64,000 nt of DNA, taken from assembly GCF_012927305.1 (NCBI RefSeq), contig NZ_JABBGH010000003.1, positions 1-64,000 on the forward strand, written 5' to 3'. Shown piece by piece: positions 1-8,516 of the stretch. The notes beneath the pieces are model-generated. The model was not told where the DNA came from and made no database searches. It saw only the letters and a program-made list of their open reading frames with translations. Source of the stretch: Hymenobacter polaris. Lineage in GTDB: Bacteria > Bacteroidota > Bacteroidia > Cytophagales > Hymenobacteraceae. A program made the translations under genes and the position numbers. Each line of letters opens with the position of its first letter. The first letter of the stretch is position 1.

Positions 1-91
1 TGTCTTGCCCGCGTCCACCCTTGCACCCTTCCCGACCTGGAAGCAGCGGGGCAATCCGCGTCCACTGCGCGTCCGTCAACAGGTATTCCAT
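1..91 (-). mobile_element. IS5-type transposase, N-terminal fragment (runs off window)
   Basis: Reading leftwards from an ATG at 89-91 gives about 30 codons that continue past the window edge. The peptide starts MEYLLTDAQWTRIAPLLPGR and then a Gly/Lys/Arg-rich stretch. The LTDAQWxRIxPLLPxR pattern is the typical start of IS5-family transposases (DUF4096 N-terminal domain). The element's own end should lie between 92 and about 130. A TGTTAACA-type sequence at 114-121 may belong to the terminal inverted repeat, but I cannot define the tip or a target duplication. Whether the copy is intact cannot be seen. Confidence 0.75.
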
Positions 92-141
92 ACCCAAACA
101 TACCCTAGACTGTTAACACCTCCTAGTCACTAATATTGCCC

Positions 142-1515
142 ATGCTCTTTTATACCGTGATGAAGCCCCTGGTGAGCCTGGGGCTGCGCGTGTTTTTTCG
201 CCGCTACGAGGTGCGCCACCTCGACCGCCTGCGCCTGCCGGGGCCGCTGCTGCTGTGTAGCAACCACCCCAATACCCTCATGGACCCGCTGCTGACGGCC
301 GTGCAGCGCCGGGCGCCGGTGGCGTTTCTGGCCAAGAGCACCTTTTTCAAAAACCCCATCCTAGGGGCCATTATGCGCTCGGGCAACTGCATCCCCATCT
401 ACCGACGGCAGGATGTGGAGGGCGGCGCCGAAAAGCTGACGGCCCAGCAGCTGGCCGCCAGCAACGAGGCCAGCTTCGGGCGCTGCTACGACTACCTGGA
501 GCACGGCGGCACGGTCATGATTTTTCCGGAGGGCACCAGCGTGAGCGAGCGCCGCCTACGCCCTCTCAAAACTGGCGCCGCCCGCATTGCGCTGGGCACC
601 GAGGCCCGGCACGACTTCCAACTGGACTTGAAAATCGTGTGCGTGGGCACCAACTACTTCGACCCCACCCGCTTCCGCTCCGATGTGCTGCTGAACGTGG
701 CTCCGCCCATTCGGGTGGCCGACTACGCCGACCGCTACCACCAGAGCCCCGACGACGCGGCCGACGAGCTAACCGAGGAAATTGCCCGTCGCCTTAGCCG
801 CCGCCTCGTCATCAGCCGCGCGGCCGACGACGATGCTCTGGCCCTGCGTGTAGAGCGCACCTTCGGCGACCACCTCAACCCCGACGACGACCCCAACACG
901 CTGTGGGACAACTTCCAGCTCAGCCGCACCTTGCTCAACGCCGTGGCCTGGTTTGAGGAGCACGCCCCCGGCCGCCTGGCCACGCTGCGCGCCAGCCTCG
1001 ACGAGTACCTGGCCGCCCTGCACCAGCACCGCCTCACCGACGACGCCCTCGACCAGAGCCGCCGCCCCGGCACCCGCCTGGCCGACTATTTTAATTTGGT
1101 GCTGGGGTTGCCTGTGTGGCTTTATGGCTTGATTACCAACTACATTCCCTACAAGATTCCGGCCGAGGTAGCCAGCCGCGCCACCTCCGACACAGCCTTC
1201 GTGGCGGCCATTCTGCTGGCGGTGGGCATGGTTACGTTTCCGCTGGCCTACGCCCTGGAAATCGCCGCCGTGCAGCACTGGCTCACCCACGACTGGCGGC
1301 TGACCACCTTATTTGGGCTGAGCTTGCCCTTGGCCGGTTTTTATGCCCTAGGGTACTGGCAAACGCTAACGGCCCGCCGCGAGCGGCTGCGGGTGCGGCG
1401 CCTGCCCGCCACCACGCTGGCCGCCTTGCGCCAGCAGCGGGCGCAGGTACTAGCCCGGCTCGATGAGGCGCGCACCGAGTTTTTGAGCCGGCGGCCGGCC
1501 CCGGCCCAGGGCTAG
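142..1515 (+). CDS. PlsC-like 1-acyl-glycerol-3-phosphate acyltransferase family protein
   Basis: Predicted membrane-bound acyltransferase that transfers an acyl chain to a glycerolipid or related acceptor. The family block NHPNTLMD lies at residues 41-48 (the His and Asp of the NHx(4-5)D catalytic motif), and the acceptor-binding FPEGTS is at 128-133. Residues 200-320 are a charged, helical region. Two hydrophobic helices follow at about 345-400, then an Arg-rich tail. At 457 aa it is longer than a minimal PlsC (about 240 aa) and resembles the GPAT/AGPAT-like proteins of Bacteroidota that carry a C-terminal membrane region. A TTG six bases upstream would add two residues; the ATG is preferred. 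Exact substrate unknown. It lies just inside the IS fragment boundary and upstream of the McrBC pair on the same strand. Confidence 0.85.
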   Translation: MLFYTVMKPLVSLGLRVFFRRYEVRHLDRLRLPGPLLLCSNHPNTLMDPLLTAVQRRAPVAFLAKSTFFKNPILGAIMRSGNCIPIYRRQDVEGGAEKLTAQQLAASNEASFGRCYDYLEHGGTVMIFPEGTSVSERRLRPLKTGAARIALGTEARHDFQLDLKIVCVGTNYFDPTRFRSDVLLNVAPPIRVADYADRYHQSPDDAADELTEEIARRLSRRLVISRAADDDALALRVERTFGDHLNPDDDPNTLWDNFQLSRTLLNAVAWFEEHAPGRLATLRASLDEYLAALHQHRLTDDALDQSRRPGTRLADYFNLVLGLPVWLYGLITNYIPYKIPAEVASRATSDTAFVAAILLAVGMVTFPLAYALEIAAVQHWLTHDWRLTTLFGLSLPLAGFYALGYWQTLTARRERLRVRRLPATTLAALRQQRAQVLARLDEARTEFLSRRPAPAQG

Positions 1516-1594
1516 CGTTCCTCGCCAAGGCCGGCCCTATGGGCTTTCTTTTTGGTAAGGCTGCGCACTTACCGCTTCTCAGCGCTGTTTTTTT

Positions 1595-2878
1595 GTGGTG
1601 ACAACTTCTGACCCGGCCCCGCTGCTCACCCGCGAGCAGGTGCTGCGCGCCCTGCGCCTAGTGGAGCGCGAAAACCGCCGCCTGCCGCCCAGCACCGTGT
1701 ACGAACTGCTGTACCGGGGCCGGCGCTACCCGCCCCGCGCCGTGGCCGAGTTGGCTTACCGCCTGGCCCAGGCCGATGCCCAGGCGCGCTGGCCCCTGCC
1801 CGCCGGCCAGCCCACCAACGCCCAGCTCGAAGCCCTCGATTTTACGGTGGTAGCCAAGCGCCCCGTGCTGGCGGCCGGCTCGGCCCAAGACCAGGAGCAG
1901 GCCGCCGAGCAGCAAGCCGAGGCCCTCTACACGGGCTCGCCGGTGGCGCCGCGCGCCGGGGCGTCGGCGCTGGCGGCCGAGCCTGCCGCCCCCTACGCCA
2001 CCGCTTCTTACACCAAGGCCGACGCCCTAGGCGAGCTGTTTAGTACGGAGCAAGAATTGGATGACGCCCTGGCCGGCCTGCGCCGCCGCCGGGCGCTGCT
2101 GCTGCAAGGCCCGCCCGGCACCGGCAAAACCTATTTAGCCCGCCGCCTTGCCTGGCTGCTGCTGGGAGCCCGCGACGAGCGCCGCATCGAGCTGGTGCAG
2201 TTTCACCCCAGCTACGGCTACGAGGACTTTGTGCTCGGCTTCCGGCCCGGCCCCGGCGGGCAGTTTCAGCTAGTGCCGGGGGTGCTGCCGCTGCTGTGTG
2301 CCCGCGCCGCCGCCGACCCCGACCGGCCTTACTTTCTGCTGATTGACGAGCTGAACCGGGGCAACGTGGCGCGCATCTTCGGCGAGTTGCTTTTGCTGCT
2401 GGAGCCCGACAAGCGCGGCCCCGCCCACGCCCTGCGCCTACCCTACGCCCCGCCCGAGGCCGCCCGCTTCTTCGTGCCCGACAACCTCTACGTCATCGGC
2501 ACCCTCAACTTGGCCGACCGCTCGCTGGCGCCGCTCGACTACGCGCTGCGCCGCCGCTTTGCCTTTGTGCCGCTGCGGCCGCAGTTTGGCGCGCCGCTGC
2601 GGGCGCTGCTCACCCAGGCCGGCGTGCCGGCCGCACTCATTGCGCAGCTCCTCGAGCGCCTGACGGCCCTCAACCAAGCCATCGCCGCCGACCCCGAACT
2701 GGGGCCCGACTTTGAGATTGGCCACAGCTACTTCTGCACGCCGCCCCTAGGGCCACCCGCCGAAGCCGAAGCCTGGCTGCGCCTGGTTTTCGAGCAGGAA
2801 ATCGGCCCGCTGCTGGCCGACTACTGGCGCGAGCAGCCCGACAAAGCCGCCGCCCAGCTACGCAAGCTACTAGCCTAG
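1595..2878 (+). CDS. mcrB: McrB-like AAA+ GTPase of a type IV restriction system
   Basis: Motor subunit of a McrBC-type modification-dependent restriction system; it recognises modified DNA and powers translocation. Walker A GPPGTGKT is at residues 172-179 and Walker B LLIDELNRGN at 248-257. NLAD at 305-308 sits where McrB proteins carry the NxxD GTP-specificity motif, followed by an Arg-rich sensor region (YALRRRF). Residues 10-90 contain a YELLYRGRRYPPRAV pattern that looks like the ScoMcrA-type N-terminal head domain rather than the DUF3578 domain of E. coli McrB, so the recognised modification may differ. Residues 90-140 are a low-complexity linker. The start is GTG; the TAG stop lies inside a CCTAGG. 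The downstream mcrC begins 8 bp after the stop, so the two are co-transcribed. Confidence 0.88.
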   Translation: MVTTSDPAPLLTREQVLRALRLVERENRRLPPSTVYELLYRGRRYPPRAVAELAYRLAQADAQARWPLPAGQPTNAQLEALDFTVVAKRPVLAAGSAQDQEQAAEQQAEALYTGSPVAPRAGASALAAEPAAPYATASYTKADALGELFSTEQELDDALAGLRRRRALLLQGPPGTGKTYLARRLAWLLLGARDERRIELVQFHPSYGYEDFVLGFRPGPGGQFQLVPGVLPLLCARAAADPDRPYFLLIDELNRGNVARIFGELLLLLEPDKRGPAHALRLPYAPPEAARFFVPDNLYVIGTLNLADRSLAPLDYALRRRFAFVPLRPQFGAPLRALLTQAGVPAALIAQLLERLTALNQAIAADPELGPDFEIGHSYFCTPPLGPPAEAEAWLRLVFEQEIGPLLADYWREQPDKAAAQLRKLLA

Positions 2879-2886
2879 GGGAAGTT

Positions 2887-3924
2887 ATGATTCCGCTCGC
2901 CACGCTCTACTACCTGCTGTGCTACGCCTGGCAGCGCCTGCCCGAGCCGGCCGTGCTGCAAGCCGTGAAGGCCACGCCTTTTCACCGGCCCCTGGAACTG
3001 CTGACCCAGATGCTGCTGCACGCCGCCCGGCCCCTACTGCGGGCGGGCCTGCCCCTAGGGTATGTAGCTACCGAGCAAGAGGAGAGTGAGTTGCGTGGCC
3101 GCATAATGCTGGCGCCCACCATCGGACGGGGGCTGCTGCCGCGGGGCCGCGCCGCGTGCGAGGTAGATGAGCTGACGCCCAACCAGCCCCTGGCGCGGCT
3201 ACTGGCCGGCACCTTGGCGGCGCTGGCCAGCCTGCCGGCCCTGCCCCTGGCCTTGCGCCGCGAGGTAAGCCAGCTACACCGCCGGGTGCCCGCTACCGTG
3301 CCGGCGCCCGCTCCTACGGCTGAGGCGCTGGCCACTTTGCGCCGCCAGCGTCTACCCGCCGCCCAGGCCTTCGTGCTGCACGTTTGCCAACTACTATTCG
3401 ACACCGCGCTGCCCGCCCCGGCCGCTGAGGGGCGCCGCCGCTTCGCCGACTTCCGGCGCGATGAAGCCTTGATGGCGCGCATTTTCGAGCAGGCCGTGCG
3501 CAACTTCTACCGCCGCGAGCAGCGCCAGTACCGCATCTTTACCGAAACCATTACCTGGCAGGCTACCGCTGCCCAGCCCGCCGACCTGGCCCTGCTGCCC
3601 ACCATGCTCACCGACACCACCCTGGAGAGCCCGGCCCGCAAAATCATCCTCGATACCAAGTACTACGCCGCCGCCCTGCGCCCGCGCTACGACCAGCCGC
3701 GCCTCATTGCGCCGCACCTCTACCAGCTCTACGCCTACCTCCAAAACCAGCGCCCTAGCCCCGGCCAGGCCCTCGAAGGCATCCTGCTCTACCCCGCCGC
3801 CACCGCCACCGTCGATGCGCGCTATACCTTAGGCGGCCACCCCGTGCGCATCGCCACCCTCGACCTGGCGCAGCCCTGGCCCGGCATTGCGGCCAGCCTA
3901 CTGGCGCTGGTGAGCGTTAGCTAA
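2887..3924 (+). CDS. mcrC: McrC-like nuclease subunit of a type IV restriction system
   Basis: Nuclease partner of the preceding McrB. The N-terminal part (residues 1-180) is helical and proposed to contact the McrB ring. The C-terminal half carries a PD-(D/E)XK nuclease signature: an acidic residue in LPTMLTD (about D243) followed by ILDTKYY, giving D256-x-K258. At 345 aa it matches the McrC family length. It is separated from mcrB by 8 bp. Just beyond its stop lies a REPIN-like palindrome and then a convergent lipoprotein gene, so the restriction module is a compact two-gene unit. I see no methylase or specificity gene beside it, consistent with type IV rather than type I/II. Confidence 0.88.
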   Translation: MIPLATLYYLLCYAWQRLPEPAVLQAVKATPFHRPLELLTQMLLHAARPLLRAGLPLGYVATEQEESELRGRIMLAPTIGRGLLPRGRAACEVDELTPNQPLARLLAGTLAALASLPALPLALRREVSQLHRRVPATVPAPAPTAEALATLRRQRLPAAQAFVLHVCQLLFDTALPAPAAEGRRRFADFRRDEALMARIFEQAVRNFYRREQRQYRIFTETITWQATAAQPADLALLPTMLTDTTLESPARKIILDTKYYAAALRPRYDQPRLIAPHLYQLYAYLQNQRPSPGQALEGILLYPAATATVDARYTLGGHPVRIATLDLAQPWPGIAASLLALVSVS

Positions 3925-3961
3925 TAGCCAGTTAGCAGTCAACGCCGGAAGCGCAGAGTAA

Positions 3962-4066
3962 GCCAAAAAGCGGTCATGCTGAGCTTGTCGAAGCATCTCT
4001 ATCGCGCCGCCTAGGGGTTGGTTCGGTAGGGATGCTTCGACAAGCTCAGCATGACCGCTTTTTGGC
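3962..4066. repeat. REPIN-like inverted doublet, family 1 (copy a)
   Basis: Two near-perfect inverted copies of a unit containing GTCATGCTGAGCTTGTCGAA flank a loop of about 30 bp. The arms extend to GCCAAAAAGCGG on both sides. It lies in the gap between the end of mcrC and the convergent small lipoprotein gene. Related copies are at 12825, 19034, 28263, 30632 and 32937. Confidence 0.9.
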
Positions 4067-4111
4067 AAGCCTGGCCATTTAATGCCGTTGCTCACCCCTA
4101 GGGCCGGCCAC

Positions 4112-4145
4112 AAAAAAAGCCCCAGGCGCGGGGCCCAGGGCTTTT
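4112..4145 (-). terminator. Rho-independent terminator of the small lipoprotein gene
   Basis: AAAGCCC / GGGCTTT hairpin with a GC-rich centre; on the minus strand it ends in a run of seven T. It lies about 50 bp beyond the lipoprotein stop, with a second small CGGGC/GCCCG hairpin in between. Confidence 0.65.
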
Positions 4146-4194
4146 CCTCCACAGAGGGAAACTGCTGTGCCGGGCCGCGAAGCCCGGCGCGCAA

Positions 4195-4437
4195 TTACAT
4201 TTTCTTCTCTTCGGTGGTGGTAGTGGTGGTCGAGCCGTTGGCAGGAGCCATCATCTTGGTGGTGTCACCAGCCATCGGGGCAGCACCCATGGTGTTGCTC
4301 GAGTCGGTGCTCATCGTGGTGGTCGACTCGGTGGTAGCGGGGGTCGTGGTGGTGGTTTCGGTGGTCTTAGCGCCATCGCCGCACGAAGCCAGGCCTACAG
4401 CCAGGAAAAGGGCCGATACTTTCAGCAGATTGTTCAT
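4195..4437 (-). CDS. Small Thr-rich lipoprotein, function unknown
   Basis: 80 aa starting MNNLLKVSALFLAVGLASCG: a short signal peptide with lipobox LASC, so the mature protein begins at Cys19 and is lipid-anchored. The mature part is low complexity, dominated by Thr, Ser, Met and Ala with a (T)6 run and an EEKKM end, with no recognisable fold. The open frame extends 24 codons further upstream (to 4509), but the ATG at 4435-4437 fits the signal peptide. It diverges from the ECF sigma gene, and a palindrome at 4501-4538 lies in the shared upstream region. Similar Thr/Ser-rich small lipoproteins are common in this group and mostly uncharacterised. Confidence 0.7.
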   Translation of the reverse strand: MNNLLKVSALFLAVGLASCGDGAKTTETTTTTPATTESTTTMSTDSSNTMGAAPMAGDTTKMMAPANGSTTTTTTEEKKM

Positions 4438-4500
4438 CTTGGGTAAATTTGAGGGGAGATTAGAAAAAAATCTGCTCTTAATAGCACTGCGTACCCCTAG

Positions 4501-4538
4501 GTAACCCACCCGAAAAAATCTTTTTTCGGCGGGTTACT
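4501..4538. repeat. Palindrome between divergent lipoprotein and sigma-factor genes
   Basis: GTAACCCACCCGAAAAAA and TTTTTTCGGCGGGTTAC form an imperfect inverted repeat with a two-base centre. It lies between two divergent starts, where a terminator would have no upstream gene to end. A regulatory site or a hairpin in one of the leaders is equally possible. Confidence 0.5.
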
Positions 4539-4572
4539 ACTACTGGCTCGCTGGCATTAACCCCCGAAGCGA

Positions 4573-5172
4573 ATGAATACAGACAGCACCTCGGCGGCGC
4601 TGGCGGCAGATGCCCAGCTCATCCAGGCCATCCGGGCCGGCGACGAGCGGGCCCTGAGCCGGCTCTACCGCCTGCACTGGCCCATGGTGTCGCACTTCGT
4701 GCTGCAAAACAGCGGCTCGGAGGACGACGCCCGGGACGTGTACCAGGAGGGCGTGATGGTGTTTTACGAGAAGGTGCGCGAAGGCTCGCTGGAGCTGAGC
4801 TGCCTCATCAAAACCTACCTCTACGCCGTGTGCCGCCGCCTGTGGCTCAAGCGCTTGACTACCAAGAGCCGGCTGCACGGTGTGCGCCTGCTCGACGAGG
4901 AAGAGTACGGCCCCTACCTCAACACGGGGGCCGAGGACGACCTGCTCGAAGCCGAAGAGCGCGACCGGCGCTTTGCCACCATGAGCGAGGCGCTCACCCA
5001 CCTGGGCGAGCCCTGCCGCTCGCTGCTCGAAGGCTTCTACCTGCTCGACAAATCTATGCTCGACCTCACGGCGGAGCACGGCTACACTAACGCCGACACC
5101 GCTAAAACTCAGAAGTACAAGTGCCTAGCGCGCCTGAAAAAATTATTTTTCGCCAGTTATAAAGAAGCTTGA
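4573..5172 (+). CDS. ECF-type RNA polymerase sigma factor
   Basis: 199 aa sigma-70 family protein of the small extracytoplasmic-function class. Region 2 spans about residues 18-95 (the LYRLHWP, DARDVYQEG and TYLYAVCRRLW blocks are typical). Region 4 spans about 135-195, where LTHLGEPCRSLLEGFYL and a degenerate helix-turn-helix can be seen. It directs RNA polymerase to a stress or envelope regulon. The next gene on the same strand (100 bp away) encodes a membrane protein with a periplasmic trypsin-like protease domain and a short cytoplasmic segment, which is plausibly its regulator. No Shine-Dalgarno is visible; the ATG start fits the family N-terminus. Confidence 0.85.
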   Translation: MNTDSTSAALAADAQLIQAIRAGDERALSRLYRLHWPMVSHFVLQNSGSEDDARDVYQEGVMVFYEKVREGSLELSCLIKTYLYAVCRRLWLKRLTTKSRLHGVRLLDEEEYGPYLNTGAEDDLLEAEERDRRFATMSEALTHLGEPCRSLLEGFYLLDKSMLDLTAEHGYTNADTAKTQKYKCLARLKKLFFASYKEA

Positions 5173-5274
5173 TTTTTTGCTGTTAGCCCTTAGCTGCCAG
5201 CTGTTCGCCCTGACAATTCAGCGCAGCAGCCAAGCCGCCAGTTGCTACCAGCCGAAAGCCGTCAGCTAACCAAG

Positions 5275-6429
5275 ATGCAAACCGAAGCCGACTACTACGC
5301 CCTCTTCGAGGCTTACCAGCAGGGAGCGCTGGCGGCCCCCGAACGGGCCAGCCTGGAGGCTCGCCTCACTGCCGAGCCCCGGCTGCAACAGCTCTACACC
5401 GACTACCTGGAGCTGACCAGCACCCTGCATGACTATGCCGAGCGTCGCCGCACGCGCCGCACCATTGGCGCGCTGCACACGGCCATGCTGGCTGCCGACG
5501 CTACCGTCGAGGAAGCCCCCGCGCTGAAAGCCACCGTAAACCCACGCCTGCGCATTTCGCGCACCGAGCAGCGCCTGCGCGAGTTTTGGGGTGGGCACCG
5601 CGCCACCGTGGGCGTGGCCGCCTCGGTGGCGGTGCTGGCCGTTTTTGGCACGCTGCTGGGCCTAGAGGCCTACCGCACGGCCAACACGCCCTCGGCGGGT
5701 GGCTACCAAAAGCTGCGCCTCGAAATGGCGCAAATTCGCCACAGCCAGCAGGCTCTTATTAACAAGGTGAACACGCGGTTGCCGGGCGCCGAAGTGCCCC
5801 CGGTGCGCGAAAGCAAATACGGCGGCACTGGCTTTGCCCTTACGGCCGACGGCTACCTAGTTACTAGCGCCCACGTCATTCAGGGCGCCGACTCGCTGCT
5901 GGTGGAGGGCCGCGACCACCAGCGCTTCCACGCCGAAACGGTGTATGCCGACCAGAAGCATGACCTGGCTATTCTGCGCATCAAGGACGCTGATTTTAAG
6001 ACCTTCGGCAAGCTCCCCTATACCTTCAAGGCCGGGCAGGCCGACCTGGGCGAGCGCGTGTACACCCTAGGCTACCCGCGCGAGGACGTGGTGTACGGCG
6101 AAGGCGCGCTGAGCGCCCGCTCGGGCTTTGACGGCGACACGGCCTTTTACCAAGTCAGCATTCCGCTGAACCCTGGCAACTCGGGCGGGCCGCTGCTCGA
6201 CGCGCAGGGCAACTTGATTGGCGTCGTAAACGGCCGCGATAAAGACGTGCAGGGCGCCGCTTTCGCCACCAAGTCGTCGTACCTGGTGCGGCTGGTTGAC
6301 TCGCTCAAGAACCGGCAGCCCGCGGCGGCCTACCACCTGCCCCACCTCAACCAGCTGGCGGGCGCCGGCCGGCCCCAGCAGCTCAAGCGCCTGCAAGATT
6401 TTGTGTTTGTTGTGAAAGTATACGAGTAA
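5275..6429 (+). CDS. Membrane-anchored trypsin-like (S1C) serine protease with cytoplasmic anti-sigma-like segment
   Basis: 384 aa. Residues 1-105 are a charged helical cytoplasmic region resembling the N-terminal arm of anti-sigma factors but without an obvious zinc site. One transmembrane helix spans about 110-132. Residues 180-345 form a trypsin-like domain with an intact triad: His200 (TSAH), Asp230 (KHDLAIL) and Ser303 (GNSGGP). No PDZ domain follows, unlike DegP/DegS. Linked to the ECF sigma gene, it may combine sensing, anchoring and proteolysis in one protein; this role is inference. A TTG at 5242 would lengthen the ORF by 11 residues; the ATG at 5275 is preferred. A terminator follows at about 6460. 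Confidence 0.8.
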   Translation: MQTEADYYALFEAYQQGALAAPERASLEARLTAEPRLQQLYTDYLELTSTLHDYAERRRTRRTIGALHTAMLAADATVEEAPALKATVNPRLRISRTEQRLREFWGGHRATVGVAASVAVLAVFGTLLGLEAYRTANTPSAGGYQKLRLEMAQIRHSQQALINKVNTRLPGAEVPPVRESKYGGTGFALTADGYLVTSAHVIQGADSLLVEGRDHQRFHAETVYADQKHDLAILRIKDADFKTFGKLPYTFKAGQADLGERVYTLGYPREDVVYGEGALSARSGFDGDTAFYQVSIPLNPGNSGGPLLDAQGNLIGVVNGRDKDVQGAAFATKSSYLVRLVDSLKNRQPAAAYHLPHLNQLAGAGRPQQLKRLQDFVFVVKVYE

Positions 6430-6459
6430 GCTTTTCTCCCTTTTTTCTGCCTTGGTTAC

Positions 6460-6493
6460 GCAAAGCCTCGCCCTTCCCGGTGGGGCTTTTTGC
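6460..6493 (+). terminator. Probable terminator after the protease gene
   Basis: AAAGCCTCGCC / GGTGGGGCTTTTT hairpin about 30 bp past the stop, with a short T run on the plus strand. The rest of the gap to 6700 shows no gene I can support. Confidence 0.5.
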
Positions 6494-6700
6494 TGCCCGC
6501 CCCCTAGGGCCAGCGGCGCAGCCAGACCACCTATTTTAATCCTAAATTTCTTTCAGTCAGTCATTAAACTTTCATTCGGCAGCGTCATCTTTAGGGTAAG
6601 GTGCGCCACCTGGCCCTCGCCAGCTGGTAAAGCCTTTCGGATTTACTCACTTGCTTTCGCGCGCCGACTGCCCTAGGGAGCGCCGCCCAGCCTGCTGCCT

Positions 6701-8407
6701 ATGGAACGTAGAGCTTTCCTCCAACGCCCTCTGGCGGGCGGCCCCATCAAGCCCGCCCAGCCGGCCACGCCCAGCCTGCTCGACCAGGCCAGCCCCTTTG
6801 CCAATACTACGCTGCCGGTCCGCACTAGCGCCGCCACCGCCACTACGCTGGCGCCCTACACCGGGCCGTGGAGCGCGGCGCAGGCGGCCCACTTGCTGCG
6901 GCGCTGCCTATTTGGGCCCACGCGCGCCGAAATCCAGATGGCCGCTACCACCACGCTGGCCGCCACCCTCGACAAGCTGCTGACGCCGGCCGCCACGCCC
7001 GGCCCGCCCCTGAACATCAGCGCCGCCGACACCACCGTGCCCCTAGGGCAAACCTGGGTAGGCCAGCCTTTCGACCAAACGCTGGAGGGCGCGCGCCGCA
7101 CCTCGCTGCGCGACTGGTGGCTGGGGCTGCAGCTCAGCCAGGGCACTTCGCTCACGGAAAAGATGACGCTGTTTTGGCACAACCACTTCGTGGTAGAGTT
7201 TGGCGACATCAACAGCGCGCAGTACGGCTACGCGTATGCGCGGCTGCTGCGCCAGCACGCGCTGGGCAACGTGCGCCAGCTGGCCACCGACGTGACCGTG
7301 AACCCGGCCATGCTGCGCTACCTCAACGGCAACGCCAGCACGGCCGCCGCGCCCAACGAGAACTACGGCCGCGAGCTGCTGGAGCTGTTTACCCTGGGCA
7401 AAGGACCGCTGATTGGGGCGGGCAACTACACCACCTACACCGAGGCCGACGTGCAGGCCGCCGCCAAGGTGCTGACCGGCTGGCGCGACGACGCGGCCAC
7501 CGTGGCGGGCTACTTCACGGCCAGCCGCCACGATACCAGCACCAAGCAGTTCAGCGCCGCGTTTGGCAACGCCAGGATTGCGCCCAACGGCGCGGGCGAG
7601 TACCAGGATTTAATTAACCTGATTTTTCGGCAGCCGGCCACGGCGGCATTTCTGGTGCGCAAGCTCTACCGCTGGTTTGTGTACTACGTGATTGATGCGC
7701 AGGTAGAAAGCGATATTATTCAGCCGCTGGCCGCCCTGCTCATTGCCAGCAACTACGAGGTGGCGCCGGTGCTGCGCGCCTTGTTTAGCTCCGAGCACTT
7801 CTTCGACGCGGCCAACGTGGGCTGCCTCATCAAGAGCCCGCTCGATTTTGTGGTGGGCGTGTGCCGGCAGCTAGAGCTGGCGCTGCCCCCCGCCAGCAAC
7901 TACCTGGGCCAGTACGGCGTGTGGGACTACCTCTACGGCCTAGGGGTGGTGCAGCAGCAAAGCCTGGGCGACCCGCCCAACGTGGCCGGCTGGGTGGCTT
8001 ACTACCAGGCGCCGCAGTTTCACGAGCTATGGATAAACGCCGTGACGCTGCCGCGTCGCAACCAAGCCACCGACTTGTTTATCGGCACAGGCATTACCAA
8101 GAGCGGCTTCGCGTTCAAGGCCGACCCGGTGGCGCTGGTGCAGGCCCTGCCCGCCGCCACGGCCCAGGACCCCAACCTGGTTATTGCCGAATTCGTGCGC
8201 CTGATGGTGCCCATCGACCTGACGGCCAGCCAGCTGGCTTTCCTCAAGAACGCGCTCATCCCCGGCCTGCCCGATTTTGAGTGGACCAGCGAGTGGAGCC
8301 AGTTTTTGGCCACGCCCACCAACACTGCCAAGCGCGCCGCCGTGCAAAGCAAGCTGCAAGCCATGCTGCGGGCCCTAGCCGGCCTAGCCGAGTACCAGCT
8401 GAGTTGA
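6701..8407 (+). CDS. DUF1800 domain protein
   Basis: 568 aa with the DUF1800 pattern: an N-terminal AAHLLRRCLFGPTRAEI block (residues about 65-85), a central MTLFWHNHFV block near 155, an ENYGRELLELFTLG block near 225, and a C-terminal GWVAYYQAP region near 430. DUF1800 proteins are nearly always encoded beside a DUF1501 protein, as here (110 bp downstream). Their biochemical role is not established. The first residues MERRAFLQR resemble a twin-arginine-like start without a clear hydrophobic stretch, so its route of export is uncertain. Only the partner has a T9SS sorting domain, which suggests the two act together at the envelope or outside. Confidence 0.88.
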   Translation: MERRAFLQRPLAGGPIKPAQPATPSLLDQASPFANTTLPVRTSAATATTLAPYTGPWSAAQAAHLLRRCLFGPTRAEIQMAATTTLAATLDKLLTPAATPGPPLNISAADTTVPLGQTWVGQPFDQTLEGARRTSLRDWWLGLQLSQGTSLTEKMTLFWHNHFVVEFGDINSAQYGYAYARLLRQHALGNVRQLATDVTVNPAMLRYLNGNASTAAAPNENYGRELLELFTLGKGPLIGAGNYTTYTEADVQAAAKVLTGWRDDAATVAGYFTASRHDTSTKQFSAAFGNARIAPNGAGEYQDLINLIFRQPATAAFLVRKLYRWFVYYVIDAQVESDIIQPLAALLIASNYEVAPVLRALFSSEHFFDAANVGCLIKSPLDFVVGVCRQLELALPPASNYLGQYGVWDYLYGLGVVQQQSLGDPPNVAGWVAYYQAPQFHELWINAVTLPRRNQATDLFIGTGITKSGFAFKADPVALVQALPAATAQDPNLVIAEFVRLMVPIDLTASQLAFLKNALIPGLPDFEWTSEWSQFLATPTNTAKRAAVQSKLQAMLRALAGLAEYQLS

Positions 8408-8516
8408 GCTGCTGGCAGCTGGCTTTTCCGGCTGGAAGCCCCTAGGGTGCGTCAACTTCTAAACTACTCATTTATAAAGAGCTAACAGCCATTGGCCAGC
8501 AACTAACAGCTATTCT

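Noticed and set aside
6452-6676. 74-codon plus-strand ORF before the DUF1800 gene
   Set aside because: Covers a terminator and a promoter-like AT-rich region; no coding character.
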